Shown: positions 28,092 through 37,142, counted from the first letter of the stretch. The stretch: 64,000 nt of DNA from an uncultured Aquimarina sp. (GCA_947489685.1 CANLEM010000003.1:558001-622000), one strand, 5' to 3'. Notes: generated from the letters alone by a model not told the origin. Numbers and translations: made by a program.

Positions 28092-30721
28092 TTCGTTTTC
28101 AAGTGATTAGATTGATAGTGTGTTGTTTATTGGGGGTGTCTTGCTATGCACAACAAACAGATCATCATATCGATAATGCCGAAAAGGTAGCCTTGCAAGA
28201 GGTTCTGAAAACGTTCGAAAATCAATATCAATTTGACTTTTCTTATGATGTAGAAGTGATCAAGAATATAGAACTTATAATTGATCAAGATGCTATGACT
28301 ATTGATTCATTGGTAGAAGTACTAAAAGAACAAACTCAATTTATACTTCGGCAGATTGACGATCATAGCTATATTTTGGTAGAAAATGATACAACCATAA
28401 CCATCTGTGGTTTTGTGATTGATTCTGTAAGTACTTTTGAGTTGGCCCAAGCAAATATTACCAGAAATAAGTATGTAATTGGACTTACCGATGAACAAGG
28501 GTATTTTAAAGTACGTTTATCTCCAAGGGATTCAATTTCTATATCCTATTTGGGATATGATACAAAGACAATTGCGGCAGCTACTTTTTTAGATTCGAGT
28601 TGTGATACGATTCGATTAAAACCAGAAGTTCTAAATTTAAGTCAGGTAGTAATTAAGGAATACCTAACTACCGGTATTCAAAAAAATAAAGATGCATCTA
28701 TTAATGTATCCACAAAAAAACTTAGAATTCTTCCTGGGCTTGTAGAGCCAGATGTTTTACAAAGTTTACAATTAATACCAGGAGTAAGTAGTCCTACTGA
28801 AGATCCGGCTGGATTATATATTCGAGGAGGGACACCAGATCAAAACTTAGTGTTGTGGGATGGAATAAAAATGTATAATAACGGTCACTTTTTTAATCAG
28901 ATATCAACGTACAATCCTAATATTGTTAAGAACGTAAAGGTATATCGAGGGGGAACCAGTGTACGGTATGGAGATCGAGTTTCTGGAGCGATTATTATAG
29001 CATCTGATGATGACCTAACCGATCAACTTAAAGTAGGAGGAGGGGTTAATTTTACTCATGCAGATCTTTTTGTAAAAGCACCCTTGTCTAAAAAATTGGG
29101 TGTAATGGGAGCTATACGTAGATCTACTACAGACCTATATTCAAATATTGGATACAATAATCTTGTTCGAAAAGTATTTCAGAATACTAGAGCCGATATT
29201 GCTGATGATACATCAGCAAATATTATTGACAGAGCATTAAGAGAAGATAATTTCTCTTTTTCTGATGCTAATTTTAAAGCAGTTTGGAACCCTAATTCAA
29301 ATAATTCTATAAAACTTAGTACCATATTTGCAGAAAACAAATTAGATAATGTTACGCTACCACAGGATGTAAATGACCCCAACGCTTTTAGCACAAAAGA
29401 TTTGTACAAAATTAGGAATCTAGGCGCCAGTCTGAATTGGAAAAAAACATACTCGAATAATAGTGTGCAAAAAGTAAGTTCATATTTTTCTTCTTATGAC
29501 ACTAAGTATAGTATTGCCAGAAAGGCCCTAAATGTAAATCAAAACCTTGATTTCATCCAAAATAACAATGTCAAGGATATAGGAATAGAATATGCTTTGG
29601 AAATTCCTATTACCAAAAAACAGTCATTAGCATTGGGGTATCAATATGCATATAATGAAACAAGATATAATTATAGCCAGGCGTTAACGGGAGATTTTGA
29701 GGATTCTTTTATGAGTATTACAAATGGTAATGGTAATAATCATACGTTATATTCAGAATATACACATAAAGGCGAAAAGACCTATGCTAGTTTTGGTCTT
29801 AGGGGATCTTATTTAAGCAATACAGATCAGGTTTTTATAGAACCTCGTCTGTTTGCATCGCTAGAAGTTTTTAAAAATTTCAGGATAACGACTTCTGCAG
29901 AAATCAAGAATCAACAACTTAATAATTATAGTGATATTTTAAGCTTTACTCCATCAGTAAATGGTCTTCCTGTGGTCAATAATACATGGTTACTTTCGGG
30001 GAATGGCGTATTTGAAGGAAATCCATTTTTTATTCCTGTTATAAAAAGCAAACAATTTACTTTGGGATCTTTATACACGTATAGAGGTTGGAATTTTGAT
30101 CTAGAAGGATATTATAAAAGGCTTACCGATATCAATTCGATTAATAATATTATTTTACAGATTGTACCTTCTCAGACGGATACAGGTATAGACATAGGAA
30201 AAGAAGAACGTATTGGTTTTGATTTTCTATTAAAAAAAAGAATTCGTAATTATCGGTTTTGGATTGGATATTCATACAGTAAAACGGCAATTACTTTCCC
30301 TACACTACAACAAAGGTCTTTTCCTAGTAATTTTAATCAACAACATGTATTTAATATCTCGCAAACATTAAAAGTAAATGATCTTGAGTTTGCTCTGGGA
30401 TGGAATTATGCTACAGGTAGTCCCTTTACTAAGATTATACCAGACGAAGATGGTTTTTTTGGTAATATAATTGAGCCCAAGGGGATTAATGTAAATAGAT
30501 TTAAAGCCTATCATAGATTAGATGCTTCTGTGTTATATCGATTTACTATTAAAACCAAAAAACCATGGGGAGGGATGATAGGCTTCTCATTACGTAATAT
30601 TTATAATCGAAAAAATACAATTGGACAAGGGTTTATCGAAATTGGAGAAGATACCATTGGTACTTTTGAAAGAAGGTCATTGCGGCTCACACCAGATGTA
30701 GTAATCCGTTTTAATTTTTAA
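28088..30721 (+). CDS. FecA-type TonB-dependent receptor
   Basis: An 877-residue outer-membrane transducer. Signal peptide to CYAQQ; STN signalling domain (~25-105, VALQEVLKTFENQYQFDFSY); carboxypeptidase-like regulatory domain (~106-185); plug (~210-310, with GLYIRGGTPDQNLVLWDG and VYRGGTSVRYGDRVSGAI); 22-strand barrel ending in VVIRFNF. The STN domain means it both imports a substrate and signals to the FecR/FecI pair. No SusD gene is present, so the ligand is more likely a siderophore, peptide or small metabolite than a polysaccharide. Confidence 0.92.
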   Translation: MIRFQVIRLIVCCLLGVSCYAQQTDHHIDNAEKVALQEVLKTFENQYQFDFSYDVEVIKNIELIIDQDAMTIDSLVEVLKEQTQFILRQIDDHSYILVENDTTITICGFVIDSVSTFELAQANITRNKYVIGLTDEQGYFKVRLSPRDSISISYLGYDTKTIAAATFLDSSCDTIRLKPEVLNLSQVVIKEYLTTGIQKNKDASINVSTKKLRILPGLVEPDVLQSLQLIPGVSSPTEDPAGLYIRGGTPDQNLVLWDGIKMYNNGHFFNQISTYNPNIVKNVKVYRGGTSVRYGDRVSGAIIIASDDDLTDQLKVGGGVNFTHADLFVKAPLSKKLGVMGAIRRSTTDLYSNIGYNNLVRKVFQNTRADIADDTSANIIDRALREDNFSFSDANFKAVWNPNSNNSIKLSTIFAENKLDNVTLPQDVNDPNAFSTKDLYKIRNLGASLNWKKTYSNNSVQKVSSYFSSYDTKYSIARKALNVNQNLDFIQNNNVKDIGIEYALEIPITKKQSLALGYQYAYNETRYNYSQALTGDFEDSFMSITNGNGNNHTLYSEYTHKGEKTYASFGLRGSYLSNTDQVFIEPRLFASLEVFKNFRITTSAEIKNQQLNNYSDILSFTPSVNGLPVVNNTWLLSGNGVFEGNPFFIPVIKSKQFTLGSLYTYRGWNFDLEGYYKRLTDINSINNIILQIVPSQTDTGIDIGKEERIGFDFLLKKRIRNYRFWIGYSYSKTAITFPTLQQRSFPSNFNQQHVFNISQTLKVNDLEFALGWNYATGSPFTKIIPDEDGFFGNIIEPKGINVNRFKAYHRLDASVLYRFTIKTKKPWGGMIGFSLRNIYNRKNTIGQGFIEIGEDTIGTFERRSLRLTPDVVIRFNF

Positions 30722-30733
30722 AAATTGTTAAAT

Positions 30734-30757
30734 AAAAACGTCTTAAAAGACGTTTTT
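30734..30757. terminator. Bidirectional terminator after the TonB receptor
   Basis: An 11-bp complementary pair (30734-30744 and 30747-30757) of A-rich/T-rich form with GTCT/AGAC at the centre; the real loop would be about six bases. It closes both the receptor gene and the convergent small-peptide gene. Confidence 0.8.
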
Positions 30758-30773
30758 ATTTTTATGAATACAA

Positions 30774-30971
30774 TTAATTCTCACCCACACCCTCAGACGT
30801 ACAACCTGGTGCATCTGGGAATTGTTGACAATGAAGATCCCCAACACTACAGCCCGGCGCATCTGGGAATGCTTGACAATGAAGATCCCCAACATTACCA
30901 CCGTTAATAGTTTGCTGCTTAGTTTTGTTTAGTGGTTTTACACCTTCAAGATTTAAAATTGATTTTGACAT
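30774..30971 (-). CDS. Candidate RiPP/bacteriocin-like precursor peptide with duplicated core
   Basis: A 65-residue peptide. Residues 1-25 (MSKSILNLEGVKPLNKTKQQ, then TINGG) look like the Bacteroidota double-glycine leader recognised by peptidase-containing ABC exporters. The core is a 16-residue unit repeated exactly in tandem (27-42 and 43-58): VGDLHC, Q, A or Q, then FPDAPGC. Each unit has two cysteines nine residues apart and an invariant His. A short acidic tail (TSEGVGEN) follows. No maturation enzyme or exporter is visible within several kilobases, so modification and export would need genes elsewhere. It could be a lanthipeptide-like, disulfide or unmodified secreted peptide. Confidence 0.65.
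   Translation of the reverse strand: MSKSILNLEGVKPLNKTKQQTINGGNVGDLHCQAFPDAPGCSVGDLHCQQFPDAPGCTSEGVGEN
30798..30893 (-). repeat. Two 48-bp tandem units within the peptide gene
   Basis: Units 30846-30893 and 30798-30845 agree at 41 of 48 bases by eye; most differences are synonymous or confined to the linker residue, pointing to a recent duplication of the core under selection for the peptide sequence. Confidence 0.85.
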
Positions 30972-31233
30972 AATAAAAAAAGTTTAAAATTATTAGGATT
31001 GAAATTAGCAGTTTCTTAGTTCTAGAAAAACTGTTATACCGTCAATTTTATAAAAATGACGATCATTAAAAAACACTTTATTAAGGTTTAGACGGAAAGA
31101 AAAGAAAATATAGGAAGAAAAGTTCTTAATAAGGCTACACTGTCGAAAAACCGTAATTAAGCTATTGATATATTATTGATATTAGAAATCAATAAAACAA
31201 TAAAAATATGACTAAGTAAGAAATTAAAATAAG

Positions 31234-31375
31234 ATGAACAAAATTATAAAGCCTAGGGGTGAAAGAAAAAGAGATTTTAAAATAAAAATTACCTGAAAAA
31301 GTCTTTAAGTACTTTGGTATTGTTGCAGATGCTTATACAGTGGGTTGTTTTATTCAAACTCTACAACTACTATAA
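31234..31375 (+). pseudogene. Possible frameshifted small gene
   Basis: An ATG at 31234 opens MNKIIKPRGERKRDFKIKI, which stops early; the adjacent frame then continues LPEKVFKYFGIVADAYTVGC and a leucine-rich end to a stop at 31373-31375. A single-base slip near the A-run around 31280-31290 would join them. No family recognised; it may be chance. Confidence 0.2.
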
Positions 31376-31460
31376 ATTAAAAGTTTAATAACTCTACCAT
31401 TTTGTTTATCCATTTTTCTTAGTATAAGTAACCCACAACTTTATTTGTATTTTCAATTAA

Positions 31461-31477
31461 AAAAGGGCCGAAGCCCT
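31461..31477 (-). terminator. Rho-independent terminator of the lipoprotein gene
   Basis: On the minus strand the stem AGGGC/GCCCT closes a TTCG tetraloop and is followed by a T-run (31457-31464 region). It lies 65 bases after the stop codon of the gene at 31542. Confidence 0.85.
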
Positions 31478-31541
31478 AATTTTAAAATAAAAAGAATATT
31501 CATATTAGTTCTAACTCTTGTAGCATCTAATCGAAAACAGA

Positions 31542-32207
31542 CTATCTTAAGGTATACCCTAAAATGCCTTCAAAAATATAGCCATCTCTTCCACTTCCTA
31601 ATTCACTATAGTTTTGTGTGTAGAAATGGTCATTTATTCTACTTGAATAATATCTATACAAAGGTTGCCTTCCGCTAGCTGATCGAGTATAAATATAACC
31701 AAATGGTCTATTTGGATTTCCACTCCAAGGAGCGTTTAGATTTGGAACCTCCGCTCTATTTCTAGTAAATAGACCATCTTTAGTAAATACATTTTCAAAA
31801 TAATATAATGGAACGGTCCCAGAAGCTCCGGAATTTAAAACGCGACCAGTAATCCCTTCATAAGGAAAACCACTTACTCTAGTGGTTCTATAAAAATGGT
31901 TGCTACTTCTTCTACTTACACGATGGCGATGAATAGTTTTGAAGGTAGATTTTGAACTGTGCGTTACATCTAATTTATTAGTGGTTTCAAAATCTTTTTT
32001 TGGAAATTCAATCACTCCATCAACAAGAAAAGCATCTCCCTTATCCTCGATCATTGAACTTTCAAATTCTAACTCATTTAATAAATAGTTTAACAATTTT
32101 TGCTCATTTGATATTTCGATTTGCGTGTTAGTAACATCTTCTATTTCTGATTCACAACTTATAAAGGAAATGAATAGTAAGATAAAAAGTAATTTGTGTG
32201 TTTTCAT
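31542..32207 (-). CDS. Lipoprotein with DUF5648-like HFYT repeats
   Basis: A 221-residue lipoprotein (lipobox FISCES, Cys near 18). The N-terminal ~90 residues are charged and unassigned. The C-terminal half has the repeated pattern seen in DUF5648-type surface domains: HFYRT ... YEGITGRVL ... VPLYYF and PLYRYYSSRINDHFYTQNYS followed by YIFEGILGYTL. These domains occur in secreted or surface proteins and are thought to bind or cap. Monocistronic with its own terminator. Confidence 0.6.
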   Translation of the reverse strand: MKTHKLLFILLFISFISCESEIEDVTNTQIEISNEQKLLNYLLNELEFESSMIEDKGDAFLVDGVIEFPKKDFETTNKLDVTHSSKSTFKTIHRHRVSRRSSNHFYRTTRVSGFPYEGITGRVLNSGASGTVPLYYFENVFTKDGLFTRNRAEVPNLNAPWSGNPNRPFGYIYTRSASGRQPLYRYYSSRINDHFYTQNYSELGSGRDGYIFEGILGYTLR

Positions 32208-32711
32208 AATTATAGTTTTAAGAATATTATAAATCTAAATTATTTCTTTCTATTGATTTTAAGAAGGCATAGTTCTTTAGATTTATAAATCCGGAGAATA
32301 AATCAAGTTATTTTAGATTTGAGTTTATAAATGATGTAATTTCAAATAGATCACAACATTACATTTAATTATTGGTGAGAAGGTTATAATATTTAGATTC
32401 GTTGTATTACAAAGGTGATACGATGTATATTAAAAAGAAGCGGCCGAAGAGAAACTTAAAAGATTATAATTTGGATTTCAGATCAAATAGAGAACAATAG
32501 GAATTAGATTTTATTTCTAAAACTGAACATAAGATTAACCACTTAAAAAAGATAAAACAAAATAGAACTAGGAATCAAGGTTTGGAAAAAGGTAGAACCG
32601 GTTTGTGCCCAAATGCCAGGATGGTTAGGTGGATCAATAGTGTATAGTATCTTATAAAAAGGTACTAGAAGTTCTTTTCAAAGAGAACAGAGATGCTGAC
32701 TAAACTAAATA
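32208..32711. other. Gene-poor tract with possible gene debris
   Basis: The left third is the promoter region of the lipoprotein gene. At 32423-32647 a lysine/arginine-rich frame is broken once by TAG. Nothing else was identified. Confidence 0.45.
32423..32647 (+). pseudogene. Lys/Arg-rich frame interrupted by one TAG
   Basis: ATG at 32423 gives MYIKKKRPKRNLKDYNLDF and stops at TAG 32498-32500; the same frame continues for 48 more codons (ELDFISKTEHKINHLKKIKQ onward) to a TAG at 32645. Composition stays protein-like across the stop. It could be a relic of a small basic gene or chance. Confidence 0.22.
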
Positions 32712-32885
32712 ATGACTAGAGTGAAGATCTTTTCGATAGTATTACTATTAGCAGGAATATTACTATTCTTTTTCGGTATTCTATTTAAAGTATTACATTG
32801 GCCTGGGATCTATTATTTACTTATTTCTGGACCAATGTTTGTAATTATTGGCTTTGCTTTGATCCTAAAAAAGAATAAAACGTAA
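32712..32885 (+). CDS. 57-residue two-helix membrane protein, GldL-like motif
   Basis: MTRVKIFSIVLLLAGILLFF begins the first helix, followed by FGILFKVLHWPG and a second helix (LLISGPMFVIIGFALIL) before a basic tail. The FKxxHWPG turn between two helices is the pattern of the GldL N-terminus and of small Bacteroidota membrane proteins. Ends three bases before the next ATG, so it is probably the first gene of a three-gene operon. Function unknown. Confidence 0.6.
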   Translation: MTRVKIFSIVLLLAGILLFFFGILFKVLHWPGIYYLLISGPMFVIIGFALILKKNKT

Positions 32886-32888
32886 TAC

Positions 32889-33701
32889 ATGGAGATAGTT
32901 ACAAAAGGACAAAACTCTCATATAGATATAGATGCTCTTCTTAAAAACATCAAACCATCTGCTACAAAGTTAGTACTTGACGGTACTAAAGTTGATGTCA
33001 TTGATATCATTAAATTAACTTTTTTTGATCTAATTCTTAAGCAAATATTGATTATAAAAAAAGAATTTCGAAAAGCGCATCCAAGAGACACAAGTTCCAG
33101 AGAATATGTTGTAGTTGAAACCGGAGAAAGGTTCTCAAAATATACCCCAGATCAATTTGAATCCTATTTTATGGATATTATTGATGAAGATAGTTTTTAT
33201 TATCTAAAGGGGTATTTAAGAAAAGTCTATAAAGATTTACCCTCTAATTACAAGTGTTATCGATACGTAATTAATGGTTCTAAGGTAAATAATAGCTTCA
33301 ATTCTAACTTACTTACTCAAGTATTTCAATTGACATTACTCAGTAGTCAAGGAAAAAATTTTAGAAAGAAAATAGAAACTTATTTAGATAAAATAGATAA
33401 TAAAATACTAGATCTATTAGATAAAGATCCCGAAGAAACATTAAAAATAATAAGTTCGTTAAAAGGAAACATATTTCTACTTAATAATGTAAAATTCGAA
33501 TTATTCGAAAAACTTAAGCCACTTTCAAGAGCTACGAGAACGGATAATGAAGATTATAATGATGTTTATGACGTGTTTTATATGGATTATCATTTTGATG
33601 AGTTATTTGATACATTATCAGATACTTTTGAATCTATAGATGATTTTTTCAACGATAATACGTCTTTTGACGACTGGGGAGATACCGATGTTGATTTTTA
33701 A
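32889..33701 (+). CDS. Hypothetical cytosolic protein with acidic tail
   Basis: A 270-residue protein with no signal peptide, no membrane helix and no family I recognise. It is helical and charged; the last ~45 residues are strongly acidic and aromatic (DYNDVYDVFYMDYHFDELFD ... DDWGDTDVDF). It is sandwiched between a tiny membrane protein gene (3 bases upstream) and a glycan-binding-domain gene (8 bases downstream), so the three are likely made together. Confidence 0.6.
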   Translation: MEIVTKGQNSHIDIDALLKNIKPSATKLVLDGTKVDVIDIIKLTFFDLILKQILIIKKEFRKAHPRDTSSREYVVVETGERFSKYTPDQFESYFMDIIDEDSFYYLKGYLRKVYKDLPSNYKCYRYVINGSKVNNSFNSNLLTQVFQLTLLSSQGKNFRKKIETYLDKIDNKILDLLDKDPEETLKIISSLKGNIFLLNNVKFELFEKLKPLSRATRTDNEDYNDVYDVFYMDYHFDELFDTLSDTFESIDDFFNDNTSFDDWGDTDVDF

Positions 33702-33709
33702 TAAAAAAA

Positions 33710-34453
33710 ATGATGAAAATTACTGCCTTACTAACCATAGTTTTATTTCTGTTTACAGGGATTAAAAACGAGATTAAAGATTTATATCCAACTGTAAGTG
33801 CCAAACCTTCAATATCAAAAGTCGATATTCTCAAGTATAAGGAGAAGGTTAAAAAATATCAAGATATAGATTCGAGATTTGAAAAGGAGGGAAGGGGCTC
33901 ACTTACAAAAGAGGAGTATGAGTTTTGGCAGATGAATGAATTTCTTGTAGAACAAGAAAACCCGTTTAATACGGGTGAAATCGGGTGTAGCTGGTACTGC
34001 GGTGGCGGACCTTATAAAATAAGATCAAGTTCTTATTTAGATAGTACAAAAACAACCAATTATCAATCAAAAAATGTTCATGATTTTAACCTAAAAACTG
34101 CATGGGCAACAAAAAATGGAGTTGATGAAGTCTTAACATTTTTGTTTAACGGTTCAGAAACGTTGAGCTTAACAACAATTGAATTCTACAATGGATATAG
34201 TAAAAATGAAGAGATATGGAAAAAGAATTCCAGAGTAAAAAAAGCGCTTTTATCCGTTAACGAAGTAGAAAAATATTATTTAAATCTTGAAGATACCTAT
34301 AAAAAACAGGTATTTGATATAGGTGAAATTTATTCCCCAAATAAGAATGAGGATTTGGTTTTAGAGATCAAAATACTTGAAGTATATCCCGGAACGCATT
34401 ATAATGATCTATGTGTATCAGAGATAAATTTTGATGGTGAAGGAGATCATTAA
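33710..34453 (+). CDS. Secreted protein with NADase-type glycan-binding domain
   Basis: A 247-residue protein with an N-terminal hydrophobic segment (ITALLTIVLFLFTGI). The C-terminal ~150 residues fit the discoidin-like NADase-type glycan-binding domain: NVHDFNLKTAWATKNGVDEV, then LSLTTIEFYNGY, RVKKALLSVN and a closing VYPGTHYNDLCVSEINF. A CSWYCGGGPY segment precedes it. It probably sits at the cell surface and binds carbohydrate. Third gene of the small operon starting at 32712. Confidence 0.65.
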   Translation: MMKITALLTIVLFLFTGIKNEIKDLYPTVSAKPSISKVDILKYKEKVKKYQDIDSRFEKEGRGSLTKEEYEFWQMNEFLVEQENPFNTGEIGCSWYCGGGPYKIRSSSYLDSTKTTNYQSKNVHDFNLKTAWATKNGVDEVLTFLFNGSETLSLTTIEFYNGYSKNEEIWKKNSRVKKALLSVNEVEKYYLNLEDTYKKQVFDIGEIYSPNKNEDLVLEIKILEVYPGTHYNDLCVSEINFDGEGDH

Positions 34454-34598
34454 GTTCTTTTAAAGATACATTAGAAAGGATTAAGAAAAAGGTGAATTAA
34501 GAGTAGGAGGGGAAACCTAACTTAAATTTCAAAAGGACGCTTTGCTTATTTTGATACTATACCGTAACTCAAAATAACAACACTACTACCCTTATAAG

Positions 34599-36137
34599 CT
34601 ATTCAATTTCAGAAAGTTCTCCTTTTTCTTCGGCTAAATAATGGGTGTTTACAGCTATGTTTTTAAGTGTATCCACAATACCTGATGGCCATTTTAAAAT
34701 AATGCTCTCGATTTTAGTAGAATTACCCAAACCAAAATGGAGTTCATAATCATTCTGGCTTCCATATCCAGTTACAGGGTACATCCATCTATGAATACGT
34801 TTTTCTTTGTTATCATCAATGAAATTAAGGATAGCTTGAGTACCAATACCATTGCTATTAGATTGCACGCCTCGAAGTCTTATGGTAATCCAATTTTTGT
34901 TTGTTGTACTATTTTTATAAAACCTGTTGATTTGATCATTACTTCCCCAGTTGGCAACAAAAATATCTAAGTCTCCATCCCGATCAAAATCCGCATGCGC
35001 AGTACCGGCCGAGGTATCGGCATGTTTTGTAATTTGATCTGTTAAATTCTGAATAAATGTACCATTCCCTTGATTTAGATACAGAAAATTATGCATATCT
35101 GGTCTATAGGTACCATTTGCTATAAAAAGATCAATATCAGTATCATTATCATAATCTCCCCAGGTATGCCCCTTAGAAGCTCCACCTTGTTGTTGGGTTA
35201 GTATACTTTCTTTCACCACCGTTAAATTACCCTGACCATCATTATTGTATAAAAAGTTCTGTTTGTCAAAATTTGCCAGAAATAGATCCAAATCCCCATC
35301 TTCATCATAATCCGCCATAGATACTCCGTAAGAATACCCAATGTCTTCTACAACATGCCCGCTATTAATTTTTTCAAATTTCCAGTTCCCTAAGTTTTTA
35401 AAATAAAGATTTGGTTTTCGGGCATTAGCTACATAAAAATCAGGGAGTCCGTCATTATTTAGATCTCCACATCCACATGCACGGCCACTGCCGTTACCGC
35501 TCGTTAGTGGGCTGTCATTCATCTTTTCAAATACTCCATTGCCTTGGTTTTTAAATACCAGATTAGATCCACTCCCGGAGGCTACTATAAATACATCCAA
35601 ATCCCCATCATTTTCGATATCCACCCAACACGCCATAGAGGCTGCAATATCATCAGCAGTTAACGGATGATCAGAAATTCTTTTGAAGCCCAAATTTTCG
35701 ATATTTTCAAATAGAAAGTTCCCTTCCTGACCTCTGCTCACCACATATACATCCAGGTCTCCATCGTTATCATAATCTACCCAATTCACACCTTGCGAAT
35801 TCCCCCCGTGTTTCACTATTTCTGAATACATGTCTCCTCCGGCAGCATCACTTGTCATTTTTTTAAATGTACCGTCTCCATTATTTCTGTATAAAAAATT
35901 CCATTGCCCATTAGAATTGGCAACATACAGATCCGAATCTCCATCCTGATCGTAATCCCCCCATGCAACTCCGCGTGATAAATTACCATCTGTAGCTATT
36001 CTTCCGGTAACTATAGGTTCGAATATACCTGTTGGTATACTTTCGTTTTTGATGGTATCCCTGTTAGGGGTTTGGTTGCAAGCTAGTACAGACAGGAATG
36101 GAATGAATGTGACGAAAACTTTGATTTTTAATTGCAT
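34599..36137 (-). CDS. FG-GAP/VCBS repeat lipoprotein with ASPIC/UnbV domain (CRTAC1-like)
   Basis: A 512-residue lipoprotein (lipobox LSVLAC). About eight VCBS/FG-GAP blades are visible, each with a calcium-type loop such as DYDQDGDSDLYVANSNG, DYDNDGDLDVYVV, DLNNDGLPDFYVANA and DFDRDGDLDIFVANWG. The C-terminus is an ASPIC/UnbV module (RLRGVQSNSNGIGTQ ... LHFGLGNSTKIESI). It is a surface beta-propeller of unknown ligand. Twelve bases after the PAP2-phosphatase gene, an arrangement repeated in marine Bacteroidota. Confidence 0.88.
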   Translation of the reverse strand: MQLKIKVFVTFIPFLSVLACNQTPNRDTIKNESIPTGIFEPIVTGRIATDGNLSRGVAWGDYDQDGDSDLYVANSNGQWNFLYRNNGDGTFKKMTSDAAGGDMYSEIVKHGGNSQGVNWVDYDNDGDLDVYVVSRGQEGNFLFENIENLGFKRISDHPLTADDIAASMACWVDIENDGDLDVFIVASGSGSNLVFKNQGNGVFEKMNDSPLTSGNGSGRACGCGDLNNDGLPDFYVANARKPNLYFKNLGNWKFEKINSGHVVEDIGYSYGVSMADYDEDGDLDLFLANFDKQNFLYNNDGQGNLTVVKESILTQQQGGASKGHTWGDYDNDTDIDLFIANGTYRPDMHNFLYLNQGNGTFIQNLTDQITKHADTSAGTAHADFDRDGDLDIFVANWGSNDQINRFYKNSTTNKNWITIRLRGVQSNSNGIGTQAILNFIDDNKEKRIHRWMYPVTGYGSQNDYELHFGLGNSTKIESIILKWPSGIVDTLKNIAVNTHYLAEEKGELSEIE

Positions 36138-36149
36138 AGTCCTAATGAT

Positions 36150-37034
36150 TTATTTCCACTCTTTTTTAGCATCTTCGAGATCTTTTATAAATTTTGGATT
36201 TTTGGTCATCGCTAGTAACATTTGGTGCGCTAATACTCTTGCTGCTTCTTCGTCACTGGGATAATGAATACCCATAATTTCTCGTGATTCTCCAACTTCG
36301 TATGCTACCTCCAAAAATTCTTTTCTTTTATTGGGTAGTAATTCACTCCAGGCAAACGCTTGGATATAAGCCCAAAGGGTATGACCGCTGGCAAAAGAAG
36401 GGGAAGATATTCTGGCAAGAGGTTCTAATTTAGGTTCGAGATGATAGGGTCGGGCTCTTAACAAATGGTATTTAACCGTAAACTCCATTAAACGCATATC
36501 TTTGGTGATACCTCGTAGTAATTTGGTAGTAGCAGGGTAATTTTGATAGGTAACTTGATCCCCCATAACCGCTTTACCTTCGTAGAACAAGTACTCCAAA
36601 TTCTGCTCATGTCGATTATGTGTTTGTAAGATATCTGCATGTGGCCAATATCCTATGGGCGCTAGTACCTGGGATGCGCGATCAGATTCTTCTTTTGTAC
36701 GTTTTGCCTGCAATGCCAATAGATATTCTAGTTCTGCTTTTGTTTGGTCTGAACTATTGGCGGGAAAATGAATACTGTGTTTTAACCGATTGACTTGTTC
36801 GTTTGATAAATAATGTGGAGTAATCATGGTGTAAATCAATGTTCCGCTACTATAATTAGATGCCGGAAAAACGATCTTGTCGAGAGTTTCTCTTGTTGCA
36901 TTGGGTTTATGGTCTAATTTCTGTAGAGATGCGTAGTGGTTTTTGGCAGACTCAAGAGGATGAAGAGCTTGGCCTACACTATACTGATAAACAATACTAA
37001 TAGCTATTAGCAACAGGTACTTTTTTTTGATCAT
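36150..37034 (-). CDS. Exported PAP2/class A acid phosphatase-like protein
   Basis: A 294-residue protein with a signal peptide (to YSVGQ). All three motifs of the PAP2/haloperoxidase family are present in the C-terminal half: KYHLLRARPY, SPSFASGHT and SREIMGIHYPSDEEA, with the His nucleophile in the last. It should hydrolyse phosphate monoesters or lipid phosphates in the periplasm. Co-directional and close to the CRTAC1-like gene. Confidence 0.87.
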   Translation of the reverse strand: MIKKKYLLLIAISIVYQYSVGQALHPLESAKNHYASLQKLDHKPNATRETLDKIVFPASNYSSGTLIYTMITPHYLSNEQVNRLKHSIHFPANSSDQTKAELEYLLALQAKRTKEESDRASQVLAPIGYWPHADILQTHNRHEQNLEYLFYEGKAVMGDQVTYQNYPATTKLLRGITKDMRLMEFTVKYHLLRARPYHLEPKLEPLARISSPSFASGHTLWAYIQAFAWSELLPNKRKEFLEVAYEVGESREIMGIHYPSDEEAARVLAHQMLLAMTKNPKFIKDLEDAKKEWK

Positions 37035-37142
37035 AACTTTTGATTTTGAACATTTATAGTAGTTTAAACGTATATCGCTTATAAACGATTTAAAAATACA
37101 TCTTTTTGATTATGAAACTAGTAAAGTAATGTTAAAAAAAAA

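Larger units (their letters stand above)
30972..31541. other. Gene-poor tract upstream of the peptide gene
   Basis: The first ~110 bases are the 5' region of the peptide gene. The middle contains only short frames, of which 31234-31375 reads like a frameshifted small gene. The right end holds the terminator of the lipoprotein gene. No RNA gene was recognised. Confidence 0.5.

Noticed and set aside
30725-30907. Plus-strand frame opposite the duplicated peptide gene
   Set aside because: Its repeats (HLGxxDNEDPQHY) come from the opposite-strand repeat; the minus frame has a proper leader and start.
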